A stretch of 64,000 nucleotides of DNA, taken from Acidobacteriota bacterium. Lineage in GTDB: Bacteria > Acidobacteriota > Holophagae > Holophagales > Holophagaceae. The notes beneath the pieces were generated by a model. That model made no database searches. It was not told the DNA's origin and saw nothing but the letters and a program-made list of their open reading frames with translations. Positions 17,660 to 28,219 of the stretch are shown piece by piece; positions within the stretch are counted from its first letter, which is position 1; each line of letters begins with the position of its first letter. Location: assembly GCA_016192145.1 (NCBI GenBank), contig JACPUT010000008.1, positions 186,001 through 250,000 of the forward strand, in the 5' to 3' direction. The translations under genes and the position numbers were made by a program.

Positions 17660-20077
17660 ATGAGCGTTCCCAAGACCCTCACCCTGCCCGCCATCCCGAT
17701 CCGTGACCTGGTGCTGTTTCCGGGCGCCCGGGTTCCATTCGTGGTGGGGCGGCGGGGTTCGGTGCGGACGCTGGAGCTGGCCATCAAGGCGGGCGACCAC
17801 CTGCTCATGCTCACGCAGAAGGATCCCCGCCAGGAGTCTCCCAAGTCGGAGGACCTGTTCGAAGTGGGGACGCTGGCCCTGGTCGAGAGCGTCATCGCGC
17901 TCCCCAAGGACTACTACAAGGTGGGCGTGAAGGGCGTGGCCCGGGTGCGGTTGCGGAAGTACCTCGATGAGGGCGAAGTCATCCAGGCCGAGGCCTACAT
18001 GCTGCCCGAGCCCGCGGCCACGGGGCAGGAGGGGCTCGCCCCCTTCCACGCCGCCGTCGAAGGGTTCCTGGGCCGCAATCCCGACGCCAGCCGCCTCCTG
18101 AGCCTGGATCAGATCCGGGAACTCCCCTTGGGCAAGGCCATCGATACCGTCGCCGGCCTAGTGCCCGCGGAGGTGCGGCAGAAGCAGCACGTGCTTGAGC
18201 AGGTGGACCTGAACTCCCGTCTCCAGAGCCTCCTGGAGCTGTTGGAAGTGGATACCACCCGCAGCGAGGTGGATCGCACGCTGGAAGAGAAGACCCGCCA
18301 GCGCCTGGATCAGGACCACAAGCAGTACGTGCTCAACGAGAAGATGCGCGTCATCCAGCAGGAGCTGGGGAAGAAGGATGAGAAGGACGAATCGGGCCGA
18401 CTCCGTGCCGCCATCGAAGAAGCGGGCATGACCGAGGAAGCCAAGGGGAAGGCCCTGGAGGAGCTGGAACGGCTGGAGGCCATGCCGCCCCAGAGCGCCG
18501 AGGCCACCGTCAGCCGCACCTACATCGAATGGCTCATCGCGCTGCCCTGGAAGGCCATGGCCGATGAGCGCCTGGATCTCACCGAGGCCGAGAAGGTGCT
18601 GGATGAGGATCACGCCGGCCTGGAGAAGATCAAGGCGCGCATCCTCGAGCACCTGGCCGTCATGAAACGATTGAAGGATGAAGCGGGCGAGGCGGGGGAG
18701 ACCCGGGCCCTGCGCGGCCCCATCCTCTGCCTCGTGGGCCCTCCGGGCGTCGGCAAGACGTCGCTGGCCCGCAGCATCGCCCGGGCCCTGAACCGGCCCT
18801 TCGTGCGCCTGTCCTTGGGCGGCGTGCGCGACGAAGCGGAGATCCGCGGCCACCGCCGCACCTACATCGGCTCCATGCCCGGCCGGATCATCAGCCTCAT
18901 GAAGAAGGCCAAGGTCCGCAACCCGCTCATGCTGCTGGATGAGATCGACAAGATGGCCCACGACTACCGGGGCGATCCCAGTTCGGCTCTCCTCGAAGTG
19001 CTCGACCCCGAGCAGAACAGCGCCTTCCAGGACCACTACCTGGACGTGGGCTACGACCTCAGCCAGGTGCTCTTCCTGGCCACGGCCAACGTGCGCCATC
19101 AGATCCCGGAGCCCCTGGAGGATCGCCTGGAGGTGCTGGATCTCAGCGGCTACACGCTGCGGGAGAAACTGGCCATCGCCGAGGCCCACCTCATCCCCCG
19201 CGCCCTGGAAGCCACGGGCATGAAGGGCATGGCGGTGAAGTTCGAGAAGGCGGCGCTGGAGAAGCTCATCCAGCACTACACGCGGGAAGCCGGCGTGCGG
19301 CAGCTGGAGCGGGAGCTCTCCAACGTCCTGCGCAAGCTGGCCCGCCACAGCCTGCAGCCCCACAAGGGGGACATGGCCGGGGAAGCCTTCAACCCCGTCG
19401 TCACCGCCGAGCGCCTGCCGAAGCTCCTGGGCCCCGAGAAGGTGCTGGATCCCAAGCTCGATGAACACGCCGTGCCCGGCGTCGTGAACGGCCTCGCCTG
19501 GACGCCCACGGGCGGCGACCTGCTCACCATCGAAGCCTCCGTCCTGCCCGGCAAGGGCGTGCTCAAGCTCACGGGCAAGCTGGGCGAAGTCATGCAGGAG
19601 AGCGCCAACATCGCCCTCTCCTTCGTGCGCGCCCGCGCCGAGCGCCTGGGCCTCGCGCCCGACTTCCTGGAGAAGGTGGACATCCACCTCCACGTGCCCG
19701 AGGGCGCCATCCCCAAGGACGGACCCAGCGCCGGCATCACCCTGGCCACGGCCCTCATCAGCGTGCTCACGGGCATCCCCGCCCGCCCCGACATGGCCAT
19801 GACCGGCGAACTCACCCTGCGCGGCATGGTGCTGCCCATCGGGGGCGTGAAGGAAAAGCTCCTGGCCGCCCACCACATGGGGCGCAAGGCCGTCCTCCTG
19901 CCCGCCGAGAACGCCCGGCACCTGGAAGAGGTGCCCGCCGAAGTGCGGGAGCAGCTCAGCATCCACCTCGTGGGCCACATGGACGAGGTCATCGAGCTGG
20001 CCCTGACCCGGCGGCCCACGCCCCGGGCCTCGGAACCCGCGAAGCCCGCCCCGGACCAGAGCCAGACGGCCCAATAG
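17660..20077 (+). CDS. lon: ATP-dependent protease Lon
   Basis: An 805-residue cytoplasmic AAA+ serine protease that degrades damaged and regulatory proteins. The N-terminal substrate domain begins with [18 protein letters not shown]. Walker A is GPPGVGKTS near residue 360 and Walker B is [10 protein letters not shown]. The protease domain has the catalytic Ser in PKDGPSAG near residue 690 and the catalytic Lys in [10 protein letters not shown] near 731. Length is as expected. TAGAAT at 17634 is a possible -10 hexamer upstream. A methyltransferase gene follows after 15 bp. Confidence 0.97.
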   Translation: MSVPKTLTLPAIPIRDLVLFPGARVPFVVGRRGSVRTLELAIKAGDHLLMLTQKDPRQESPKSEDLFEVGTLALVESVIALPKDYYKVGVKGVARVRLRKYLDEGEVIQAEAYMLPEPAATGQEGLAPFHAAVEGFLGRNPDASRLLSLDQIRELPLGKAIDTVAGLVPAEVRQKQHVLEQVDLNSRLQSLLELLEVDTTRSEVDRTLEEKTRQRLDQDHKQYVLNEKMRVIQQELGKKDEKDESGRLRAAIEEAGMTEEAKGKALEELERLEAMPPQSAEATVSRTYIEWLIALPWKAMADERLDLTEAEKVLDEDHAGLEKIKARILEHLAVMKRLKDEAGEAGETRALRGPILCLVGPPGVGKTSLARSIARALNRPFVRLSLGGVRDEAEIRGHRRTYIGSMPGRIISLMKKAKVRNPLMLLDEIDKMAHDYRGDPSSALLEVLDPEQNSAFQDHYLDVGYDLSQVLFLATANVRHQIPEPLEDRLEVLDLSGYTLREKLAIAEAHLIPRALEATGMKGMAVKFEKAALEKLIQHYTREAGVRQLERELSNVLRKLARHSLQPHKGDMAGEAFNPVVTAERLPKLLGPEKVLDPKLDEHAVPGVVNGLAWTPTGGDLLTIEASVLPGKGVLKLTGKLGEVMQESANIALSFVRARAERLGLAPDFLEKVDIHLHVPEGAIPKDGPSAGITLATALISVLTGIPARPDMAMTGELTLRGMVLPIGGVKEKLLAAHHMGRKAVLLPAENARHLEEVPAEVREQLSIHLVGHMDEVIELALTRRPTPRASEPAKPAPDQSQTAQ

Positions 20078-20092
20078 GAATTCCCCGGAACC

Positions 20093-20866
20093 ATGGACGA
20101 AGCCGCTGCACGGATCCGGGATCTGCTGGCGGCCGGGCTGCCCGTGTCGGATAAGGCCTTCGACGCCTGCCTTCCGGAGTCCCAGCAGCGGGCTTCCGCG
20201 CGGTACTGGACGCCCGTGCGGGTCGCCGTCCGCCTGGCGGGCTGGCTTGCCCAGGCGGGGGTGGAGCAGGTGCTGGACGTGGGCTCCGGGGCCGGGAAGT
20301 TCTGCGTGGTGGGGGCACTCGCGAGCGACCTCACCTTCTCGGGCGTGGAGCATCGCGCCCACCTCGTGGGGGCCGCCGAGGAGCTGGCGGAACGCTTCGG
20401 TGTTTCCGGGCGGGCCACATTCCAGGCCGGCACGCTGGATGCCGTGGACTTCAACCGGTTCGGCGCGCTCTATTTCTACAACCCCTTCGGTGAAAACCAC
20501 TTCACCGCCACGGACCACCTGGATGGCACCGTGGAGCTGAACCGCCGCCGCTTCGATCGCGAGGTGGCGAGGGTCGAGCACCTGCTCGAGCGCGTCCCCC
20601 TTGGGATGCACCTGGCGACCTACAACGCCTATGGCGGCCGGGTACCGGACACCTTCGACCTCGTGCAGGCCCAGACCGCCGAAGTCAGCCTGTTGAGGCT
20701 GTGGCGGAAAGTCCGGCGCAGGACTTCCGGGGGCTATTGGCTGGAGGTGGAGGACACCACGGTGCTGAGGCAGCCCGGAGGCGGGGAGATCACGCACCTT
20801 CCGGATCCTGACGGGCCGGCGGAGGCACCCCCACGCGAGGGCGACCAGCCCGAAGCTCGCTGCTAG
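20093..20866 (+). CDS. Class I SAM-dependent methyltransferase
   Basis: A 257-residue protein with a Rossmann-type methyltransferase core. Motif I is VLDVGSGAGKF near residue 60, followed by an acidic strand end (FSGVEHRAHLV) and a motif IV-like LYFYNPFGEN. The last 40 residues are Pro/Gly-rich and probably unstructured. The substrate is not evident. It starts 15 bp after lon and is followed within 9 bp by a small membrane protein gene, suggesting co-transcription with lon. Confidence 0.8.
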   Translation: MDEAAARIRDLLAAGLPVSDKAFDACLPESQQRASARYWTPVRVAVRLAGWLAQAGVEQVLDVGSGAGKFCVVGALASDLTFSGVEHRAHLVGAAEELAERFGVSGRATFQAGTLDAVDFNRFGALYFYNPFGENHFTATDHLDGTVELNRRRFDREVARVEHLLERVPLGMHLATYNAYGGRVPDTFDLVQAQTAEVSLLRLWRKVRRRTSGGYWLEVEDTTVLRQPGGGEITHLPDPDGPAEAPPREGDQPEARC

Positions 20867-20875
20867 ACTGATCCC

Positions 20876-21076
20876 ATGCGCTTCCTCAGCAGTCACGCGA
20901 TCCATTTCCTGCTGATGGGATCAGGCCTCAGCCTGATCCTGGGACTGCTGCACCCCACCACGCGGCCGGATCGCACCAAACTGAGCATCCTCAAGCATGC
21001 CGGGGGCTTCCTGGGCATCGGGCTCCTGCTCGCCTGGGTGATGTACCTGCTGCCGCGCCACCCCGTACGATTCTGA
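20876..21076 (+). CDS. Small two-helix membrane protein, unknown
   Basis: A 66-residue protein with two hydrophobic helices (IHFLLMGSGLSLILGLL and FLGIGLLLAWVMYLL) joined by a charged loop (HPTTRPDRTKLSILKHAG). No family is recognised. It lies between the methyltransferase and the YihY gene with gaps of 9 and 7 bp, so it is probably part of the same operon. Tight spacing and a plausible membrane topology argue that it is real. Confidence 0.65.
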   Translation: MRFLSSHAIHFLLMGSGLSLILGLLHPTTRPDRTKLSILKHAGGFLGIGLLLAWVMYLLPRHPVRF

Positions 21077-21083
21077 GGCTCCG

Positions 21084-22001
21084 TTGGTCGAGAAGGTGCT
21101 GGGGCGCTGGCCCCACCTCGTAACGGCCCTGGAAGCGGCCTGGAAGCGGTTTGAGGGGATGTTCCCCCTGGGCGGCCGCATGGCGCGCTTCTCCTGGGAG
21201 GTCGCCCGCAAATTCCAGAAGGACGATTGCCTCAGCTACGCGGCGGGCCTGAGCTTCTGGCTCACGGTGAGCCTCGTGCCCCTGGCGACGCTGCTCTTCA
21301 AGGTGCTGGTGCTCGTGCTGGGTTCCAAGGCCTACGCCCAAAGCACCCAAGGGCTCCTGGAAACCCTCATTCCCTACCTCCCCGGCAGTTTCGTGGAGGA
21401 CATCATCAAGAACAGCCAGAAGCTGAATGGCGTGTGGTTCTCCTGGTTCGTGCTCTTCTTCGGCAGCTACTGGGGCATCAGCCAGCTGGACACGACCCTG
21501 GCCCACGTCTTCGGCACCCGTGCCAAGAAGCACCGGGAGACCCGCAAGAACCACTTCATCCGCCAGATCTCCATCCTGCTGGGCGGCATCGTGGTGCTGG
21601 TGACCTTCATGGTCCTGTTGGTGGGCGGCCTGCTTCACCGGTATTTCGGGTTCAAGACGGGCGCCCTGCTCCCCATCTTCACGCCGCTGCTGGGCTTCGT
21701 CGTGGTCGCCGCCATCCTCCAGCACCTGCCCCGCATCCACGTGAAGCTGAAGCACGCCCTGCTGGGCGCGGGCATCAGCTCCGGCTTCTGGTGGCTCGCC
21801 AAGTGGGGTTTCGGCATCTACCTGGAGCACACCATGACCTGGGGCATCATGTACGGCTCCATGCTGGGCATCGTGGCCGGGCTCACCTTCCTCTACTACA
21901 GCTGCGCCATTTTCCTGCTCGGCGCCGAAGTCACCGCCGCGTTCTACCGGCATGAGACGGGGGCGCATCCGATTCCCAGGAATCTGCTGAAGGGGCAGTG
22001 A
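21084..22001 (+). CDS. YihY/virulence factor BrkB family inner-membrane protein
   Basis: A 305-residue membrane protein with about six helices. Family features are DDCLSYAAGLSFWLTVSLVPLATLLFKVL, SSGFWWLAKWGFGIYL, TWGIMYGSMLGIVAGLTFLYYSCAIFLLGAEVTAAF. These match the YihY/BrkB family, once mis-annotated as RNase BN; its transport or envelope role is not settled. Translation appears to start at TTG 21084, with GAGG 6 nt upstream. Repeat element E3 begins on the base right after its TGA stop. Confidence 0.88.
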   Translation: MVEKVLGRWPHLVTALEAAWKRFEGMFPLGGRMARFSWEVARKFQKDDCLSYAAGLSFWLTVSLVPLATLLFKVLVLVLGSKAYAQSTQGLLETLIPYLPGSFVEDIIKNSQKLNGVWFSWFVLFFGSYWGISQLDTTLAHVFGTRAKKHRETRKNHFIRQISILLGGIVVLVTFMVLLVGGLLHRYFGFKTGALLPIFTPLLGFVVVAAILQHLPRIHVKLKHALLGAGISSGFWWLAKWGFGIYLEHTMTWGIMYGSMLGIVAGLTFLYYSCAIFLLGAEVTAAFYRHETGAHPIPRNLLKGQ

Positions 22002-22128
22002 GGCTGGAGGCCGGAGGCTGGAGGTTGGAAACGGTGTGTGGGCGCTTCGCGCCCGCACCTTAACTTTCAATGCGGGGCTATGCCCCGCCTCGAATTCCGC
22101 CTCCGGTCTCCAGCCTCCAGCCTGAAGC

Positions 22129-22129
<1 letters not shown>
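22002..22129. repeat. E3: GGCTGGA heptamer inverted-repeat element filling a convergent gap
   Basis: Four tandem 7-nt units at 22002-22029 (GGCTGGA, GGCCGGA, GGCTGGA, GGTTGGA) face five complementary-sense units at 22095-22129 (TTCCGCC, TCCGGTC, TCCAGCC twice, TGAAGCC). The first unit begins directly after the YihY stop. The last base of the array is the first base of the convergent gene's stop triplet. The 65-nt middle holds two further hairpins (GGGCGC-TTC-GCGCCC and GCGGGGC-TAT-GCCCCGC), so the structure could end transcription from both sides. Confidence 0.85.
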
Positions 22130-23673
<1,544 letters not shown>

Positions 23674-23712
23674 TTTGAAAACCTGCCAAGGGGACACAGG
23701 GTCCTGGCTGGC

Positions 23713-24450
23713 TTATCGGGGCTCTTTGCTTCGACTTGCGTTTTGCGCACGGAGGAGGCGTTTGGGGGGGGTGCCGTTGCCCGTTTCCCCCCGTACCGGA
23801 TCCCCGTGACGCTCGATGAGCAGGTAGAGGTGGCGCCGGCTCACGGCCAGCCGCTTGGCCGCCTCCACCCGGTTCCCGTAGCTGCGGCGCAGGGCCCGGT
23901 GGAGGAGGAAGGCTTCCAGTGAGTGCAGGTTGGTCGCGAGGTCTTCCGCCTCGAAGGTGGGGGCCTCCGCCAGGGGACGCTCCGGCAGCTGACCCAGGAG
24001 CTGCCATCGCACCACCCGCGTGCGCAGCTCCCGGAGGTTGCCGGGGCAGGGCAGGGCACCGAGGGCGGCGGGCAGGGACTGGCCCACCTCGGCCCCCAGG
24101 GCCGCGAGCAGGCCGGGGATGGCCTCGGGATGCTCGTCCAGGGAGGCCAGGCGCAATTCGAGGAAGTGTTCAGGATCCGGGCAGGGACCGTGGGCCGCGC
24201 AGATCCCATGGGGGTGGGCCGTGCGCCAGGCAGCCAGGGCGGCGGGTGGAAGTGTATGGGCCCCTTCCAACACGGTGGAGGTTCGGGAAGCCGCAAGCTG
24301 GGCGGCCAGCGTGCTCACGCCAAGGCCAGGGCCGCCGTGGATCCAAAGGGGTTCGGGCCGGGCCGCCAAGGCCTCGAGGCGGCTCGCCCAAGCGGAGGCT
24401 CCGGGCCAGAGATCCCAGGGCAATGGGGCGTGTTGGGAACCGGAGTCCAT
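23713..24450 (-). CDS. Degenerate sigma-54-activator-like protein with Fis-type DNA-binding domain
   Basis: A 245-residue protein that looks like a shrunken bacterial enhancer-binding protein. It has a P-loop-like GGPGLGVSTLAAQLA near residue 39 in which the Walker Lys is replaced by Val. No GAFTGA loop or receiver domain is present. LPCPGNLRELRTRVVRW matches the PGNIREL segment at the end of sigma-54 AAA+ domains. The C-terminus is a Fis-like helix-turn-helix (YGNRVEAAKRLAVSRRHLYLLIERHG). It probably binds DNA without ATPase-driven open-complex formation; this is inference. An in-frame ATG at 24459 is the alternative start. It ends 39 bp before the start of the intact activator. Confidence 0.7.
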   Translation of the reverse strand: MDSGSQHAPLPWDLWPGASAWASRLEALAARPEPLWIHGGPGLGVSTLAAQLAASRTSTVLEGAHTLPPAALAAWRTAHPHGICAAHGPCPDPEHFLELRLASLDEHPEAIPGLLAALGAEVGQSLPAALGALPCPGNLRELRTRVVRWQLLGQLPERPLAEAPTFEAEDLATNLHSLEAFLLHRALRRSYGNRVEAAKRLAVSRRHLYLLIERHGDPVRGETGNGTPPKRLLRAQNASRSKEPR

Positions 24451-24493
24451 GGGGACCATGGTACGGCTGGGTGATGCTCGCGCCTACGCGCCT

Positions 24494-25147
24494 TCAAACC
24501 GCCGGCTTGGGAATCACATGGAACAGCACGCAGAACACGTGGCAGGCGCTGCCCGCGAGGACGCAGAGGTGCCAGAGCGCGTGGTGGTGCCGATAGCTCT
24601 CCCAGCGGTAGAACAGCACGCCGCCGGAGTAGCAGAGCCCCCCGCCGAAGAGCCACGCGAGGCCCGCCGGGGAGAGGGTGCGCATGAGGGGCACGATGGC
24701 GATGAGCGCGATCCAGCCCATGAGCAGGTAGGTGGCCGTGCTGAGCCAGGCCCAACGGTGGAAGAGGGTCGCCTTGAACACGATGCCCATCACGGCGAGC
24801 CCCCACACGATGCCGAAGAGGCTCCAGCCCCAGGAGCCCTTCAGGGGGCCCAGGCAGAGGGGGGTGTAGGTGCCCGCGATGAGCAGGAAGATGGCGGAGT
24901 GATCCAGGATGCGGAACACCTTCTTGGCCCTGGGCGGCCGGAGGGCGTGATACAGCGTGGACATGAGGTAGAGCAGCACGAGCATGGCGCCGAAGAGGCT
25001 GGCGCCCACGATGTGGCGGGCGGAGCCACGCAGCGCCGCGAAGGTCACCATGACGGAAAGGGCGGCGATGGAAAGGGCGGTGCCCAGGCCATGGGTGATG
25101 GCGTTCCAAAGCTCCTGATCGCGATCCTGCATTTGTTCGGAAGTCAT
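24494..25147 (-). CDS. Hemolysin III family (PAQR-like) membrane protein
   Basis: A 217-residue, seven-helix membrane protein. Family motifs are ELWNAITHGLGTALSIAAL, STLYHAL, FRILDHSAIFLLIAGTYTP, and the C-terminal HHHALWHLCVLAGSACHVFCVLF. The conserved Ser, Asp and His residues would form the metal site proposed for the PAQR/HlyIII superfamily. The physiological role in bacteria is unclear despite the name. It diverges from ggt with a 90-bp gap. Confidence 0.9.
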   Translation of the reverse strand: MTSEQMQDRDQELWNAITHGLGTALSIAALSVMVTFAALRGSARHIVGASLFGAMLVLLYLMSTLYHALRPPRAKKVFRILDHSAIFLLIAGTYTPLCLGPLKGSWGWSLFGIVWGLAVMGIVFKATLFHRWAWLSTATYLLMGWIALIAIVPLMRTLSPAGLAWLFGGGLCYSGGVLFYRWESYRHHHALWHLCVLAGSACHVFCVLFHVIPKPAV

Positions 25148-25237
25148 GAGTGCTCCGGGTTCGAGGATCCCACGCCCGCTGTGGGCAAGGGGGGGCTACC
25201 ATCGGTCAATCTCGTGATCGCGTCCCAAGGGGCCCTT

Positions 25238-26854
25238 ATGCGCAGCCTGATCCTTGGCCTGATGATCTCCCTGCCCCTCGCGGCCCAGGGCATGGTGGTG
25301 AGCCAGGATCGCCTCGCCTCGGAAGCGGGCGCCCAGGTGCTACGCCAGGGCGGTAACGCCGTGGATGCGGCCGTGGCCACGGCCTTCGCGCTGGCGGTCA
25401 CCCATCCGGCCGCCGGAAATATCGGCGGCGGGGGATTCCTCGTCCTTCGCGAGCCCGGGGGGGAGACCACCACCTTTGACTTCCGGGAGCGCGCCCCAGG
25501 GGCGGCGCGGCCCGGGATGTTCCTGCGGGATGGCCAGCCCCAGGACAGCCTCCGCCATGAAGGCGCGGCGAGCGCGGGCGTGCCCGGCAGCGTCGCTGGG
25601 CTGCACCTGGCCTGGCAGCGGCGGGGCAGGCTCGCCTGGAAGGCGTTGCTCGCGCCCGCCATCCACCTGGCCGAGCACGGATTCCCCGTCAGCCCGACCC
25701 TGGCCGGCAGTCTGAAGGTGGAATGGCCCAAACTTTCACGGCACGCCGGAAGCCGGGCCCAGTTCGGCCGGAGCGGTGAGCCCTACCCGGCCGGTGAACG
25801 CCTGGTGCAGGTGGACCTCGGCCGAACCTTGCGGCGCATCGCGGAGCGGGGGCCCCGGGGCTTCTACGAAGGACCCACCGCCAAGGCGCTCCTTCGCGAG
25901 ATGAGAAGGGGCGGGGGCCTGATCACCGCAGCCGATCTGAAGCAGTACCGGGCGGTGGAGCGGCCCGCGCTGAAGGGCGCCTATCGCGGCTGGGAGATCA
26001 CGGCCATGGGCCCACCGAGCAGCGGGGGCCAGGTGCTCATCCAGGGCCTCAATCTGCTGGAGGGGTTCGACCTGGAGACGGTGGCTGAATCGACCCGCAT
26101 CCACCTCATGGCCGAGAGCCTCCGCCGGGCCTACCTGGATCGGGCCCGCCACCTGGGCGATCCGGACGCCAACCCGGCCATGCCCCTGGCCCGTCTCACG
26201 GACAAGGCCTATGCCGCCGAATTGCGCAGGGGCATCGACCCCGCGAAGGCCTCCAGCTCCGCTCCCGCCCAAGTCATGGAGGAGCCCGAGCACACCACCC
26301 ACCTTTCCGTCGTGGATGGCGAAGGCCGCGCCGTGGCCCTCACGACGACCCTGGAGGACAGCTACGGAAGCCGCGTGCTGGTGCGGGGGGCCGGGTTCCT
26401 GCTCAACAACGAGATGGGGGATTTCAACGCGGCGCCGGGGCTCACGGATGCCACCGGCCTCATCGGCACCTCGCCCAACCTGGCCCGGCCCGGCGCCCGG
26501 ATGCTCTCGAGCATGTGTCCCGCCATCCTAATGAAGGAGGGCACCCTGCTCATCCTCGGCAGCCCCGGCGGGCGGACCATCCCGAGCACCGTGCTGGGCC
26601 TGGCCGTGGGCCTCGTGGACCTGGCCCGGGATCCCCAGGCCGCGGTGGACGCTCCCCGCTTCCATCATCAGTGGTTGCCGGATCGCATCCAGGCGGAGCC
26701 CGGGATTCCCATCGAGGCGCTGCAAGCCCTTGGACACATCGTCAAACCGGTGGCCAAGCAAGGGGTGGCCCAGGTGATCCGTTGGCGCGCGGGGAAGGCG
26801 GAGGGGGGCGCGGACGTGAAGCGGTGGGGCGATTCCGCCGCGGTCGCGCAGTGA
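25238..26854 (+). CDS. ggt: Gamma-glutamyltransferase (gamma-glutamyltranspeptidase)
   Basis: A 538-residue Ntn-hydrolase, exported by an N-terminal signal (MRSLILGLMISLPLAAQG) and self-cleaved into two chains. It hydrolyses or transfers the gamma-glutamyl group of glutathione. The catalytic Thr is predicted at residue 353 in EHTTHLSVVD, the start of the small subunit. GNAVDAAVATAFALAVTHP, GNIGGGGFLVL, LLNNEMGDF, SSMCPAILMKEG and LGSPGGRTIPSTV are family-typical. The start at 25238 is set by the signal peptide. Confidence 0.94.
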   Translation: MRSLILGLMISLPLAAQGMVVSQDRLASEAGAQVLRQGGNAVDAAVATAFALAVTHPAAGNIGGGGFLVLREPGGETTTFDFRERAPGAARPGMFLRDGQPQDSLRHEGAASAGVPGSVAGLHLAWQRRGRLAWKALLAPAIHLAEHGFPVSPTLAGSLKVEWPKLSRHAGSRAQFGRSGEPYPAGERLVQVDLGRTLRRIAERGPRGFYEGPTAKALLREMRRGGGLITAADLKQYRAVERPALKGAYRGWEITAMGPPSSGGQVLIQGLNLLEGFDLETVAESTRIHLMAESLRRAYLDRARHLGDPDANPAMPLARLTDKAYAAELRRGIDPAKASSSAPAQVMEEPEHTTHLSVVDGEGRAVALTTTLEDSYGSRVLVRGAGFLLNNEMGDFNAAPGLTDATGLIGTSPNLARPGARMLSSMCPAILMKEGTLLILGSPGGRTIPSTVLGLAVGLVDLARDPQAAVDAPRFHHQWLPDRIQAEPGIPIEALQALGHIVKPVAKQGVAQVIRWRAGKAEGGADVKRWGDSAAVAQ

Positions 26855-26970
26855 ACCCTCCCGGGAAAACCGATGATCCTTCGGCGTTCGGTGCCGCCTT
26901 GGCTCCGCCACTTTCGCCTTGGGAGAGGCTTCCGCCCGGCGGATACTGGAGTCTCGCCATTGGGTGTCCC

Positions 26971-28137
26971 GTGTCCCGTTCCCGCATCGCCTCCCGCATC
27001 CACGATGTTCCCGCTTCGGGGATCCGGAAGTTCTTCGACATCGCCGCCACGATGCAGGACGTCATCTCCCTGGGTATCGGCGAGCCGGATTTCGTGACGC
27101 CGGAACCCATCCGGGAAGCGGCCATCCGCAGCCTGCGCGAGGGGCGCACGGCCTACACCTCCAACGCTGGACTCATCGAGCTCCGGCAGGAGATCGCCGG
27201 CCTGCTCAAGCGGCGTTACGGCGTGGACTACGATCCCGCCACCGAGATCCTGCTCACCGTGGGCGTGAGCGAAGGCCTGCAGAACCTTTGCTTGGCCACC
27301 CTCGAGCCCGGCGACGAGGTGGTGATCCCCGAGCCCTGCTTCGTCTCCTACGTGCCCTCCGTGCGCTTCGCGGAAGGCCGGCCCGTGCTCGTGCCCAGCC
27401 GCCGCGATGAGGGCTTCCAGCCCGACGTGCAGCGCATCGCCGACGCCATCACGCCCCGCACCAAGGCCCTGCTGCTGGGCTACCCCTCCAATCCCACCGG
27501 CGCCGTGCTGGCTCGGGATCGCGCCGAGGCGCTGGCGGAGCTGGCCGAGAGGCACGACCTCCTCGTCTACAGCGATGAGATCTACGACCGCCTCGTCTAC
27601 GGCGATGCCCAGCACGTGAACTTCTCCAGCCTGCCAGGCATGAAGGCCCGCACGGCGCTGCTGGGCGGCTTCTCCAAGGCTTACGCCATGACGGGCTGGC
27701 GCCTGGGCTGGGTGGCCGGGCCCCCGGATGTCATCGCCGCCGTCACCAAGGCCCATCAGTACAACATCATGAGCGCGCCCACCATGGCCCAATACGCGGG
27801 CCTGGCGGCCATCCGCGAAGGCGAGCCCTTCGTGGAGAAGATGCGGCAGGAGTACGATCGACGCCGGCAGGCCCTCCTGGCCGGCTTCCAGGAACTGGGC
27901 CTGCCCTGCGTGGCGCCCCAGGGTGCCTTCTACGCCTTCCCCTCCATCGCCCCCACGGGGCTGGATGCGGAGACCTTCTGCGAGCGCCTGTTGCGCGAGG
28001 AACACGTGGCCGTGATCCCCGGGGGCAACTTCGGACCAAGCGGCGCCGAGCACGTGCGCATCTGTTACGCCAATAGCCTTGGCAACATCCAGATGGCCTT
28101 GGAGCGCATGGGGAACTTCCTGAAGGCGAAGGTTTAG
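26971..28137 (+). CDS. Class I/II pyridoxal-phosphate aminotransferase
   Basis: A 388-residue fold-type I aminotransferase. The PLP-binding Lys is in GGFSKAYAMTGWRLGW near residue 235. Other motifs are SLGIGEPDFVTPEPI, LLGYPSNPTGAV, LVYSDEIYDRLVY and the carboxylate-binding Arg in HVRICYANS. It resembles aspartate/aromatic aminotransferases (AspC/PatA group); substrate choice cannot be read directly. No ATG fits, so GTG at 26971 is taken as start, giving MSRSRIASRIHDVPASGIRK; ribosome-binding support is weak. It ends at a terminator shared with convergent rpsA. Confidence 0.9.
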   Translation: MSRSRIASRIHDVPASGIRKFFDIAATMQDVISLGIGEPDFVTPEPIREAAIRSLREGRTAYTSNAGLIELRQEIAGLLKRRYGVDYDPATEILLTVGVSEGLQNLCLATLEPGDEVVIPEPCFVSYVPSVRFAEGRPVLVPSRRDEGFQPDVQRIADAITPRTKALLLGYPSNPTGAVLARDRAEALAELAERHDLLVYSDEIYDRLVYGDAQHVNFSSLPGMKARTALLGGFSKAYAMTGWRLGWVAGPPDVIAAVTKAHQYNIMSAPTMAQYAGLAAIREGEPFVEKMRQEYDRRRQALLAGFQELGLPCVAPQGAFYAFPSIAPTGLDAETFCERLLREEHVAVIPGGNFGPSGAEHVRICYANSLGNIQMALERMGNFLKAKV

Positions 28138-28178
28138 GGCCTTCCTTACCTCGGGAACGAATTCCTCAGCATCAACGA

Positions 28179-28200
28179 AAAGGGCCCTTGCGGGCCCTTT
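28179..28200. terminator. Bidirectional rho-independent terminator
   Basis: A 9-bp perfect stem (AAAGGGCCC / GGGCCCTTT) with loop TTGC lies between the convergent aminotransferase and rpsA genes. A/T-runs at both ends allow it to serve both strands. Confidence 0.88.
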
Positions 28201-28219
28201 CCTGAGTACTCAGTGCGGA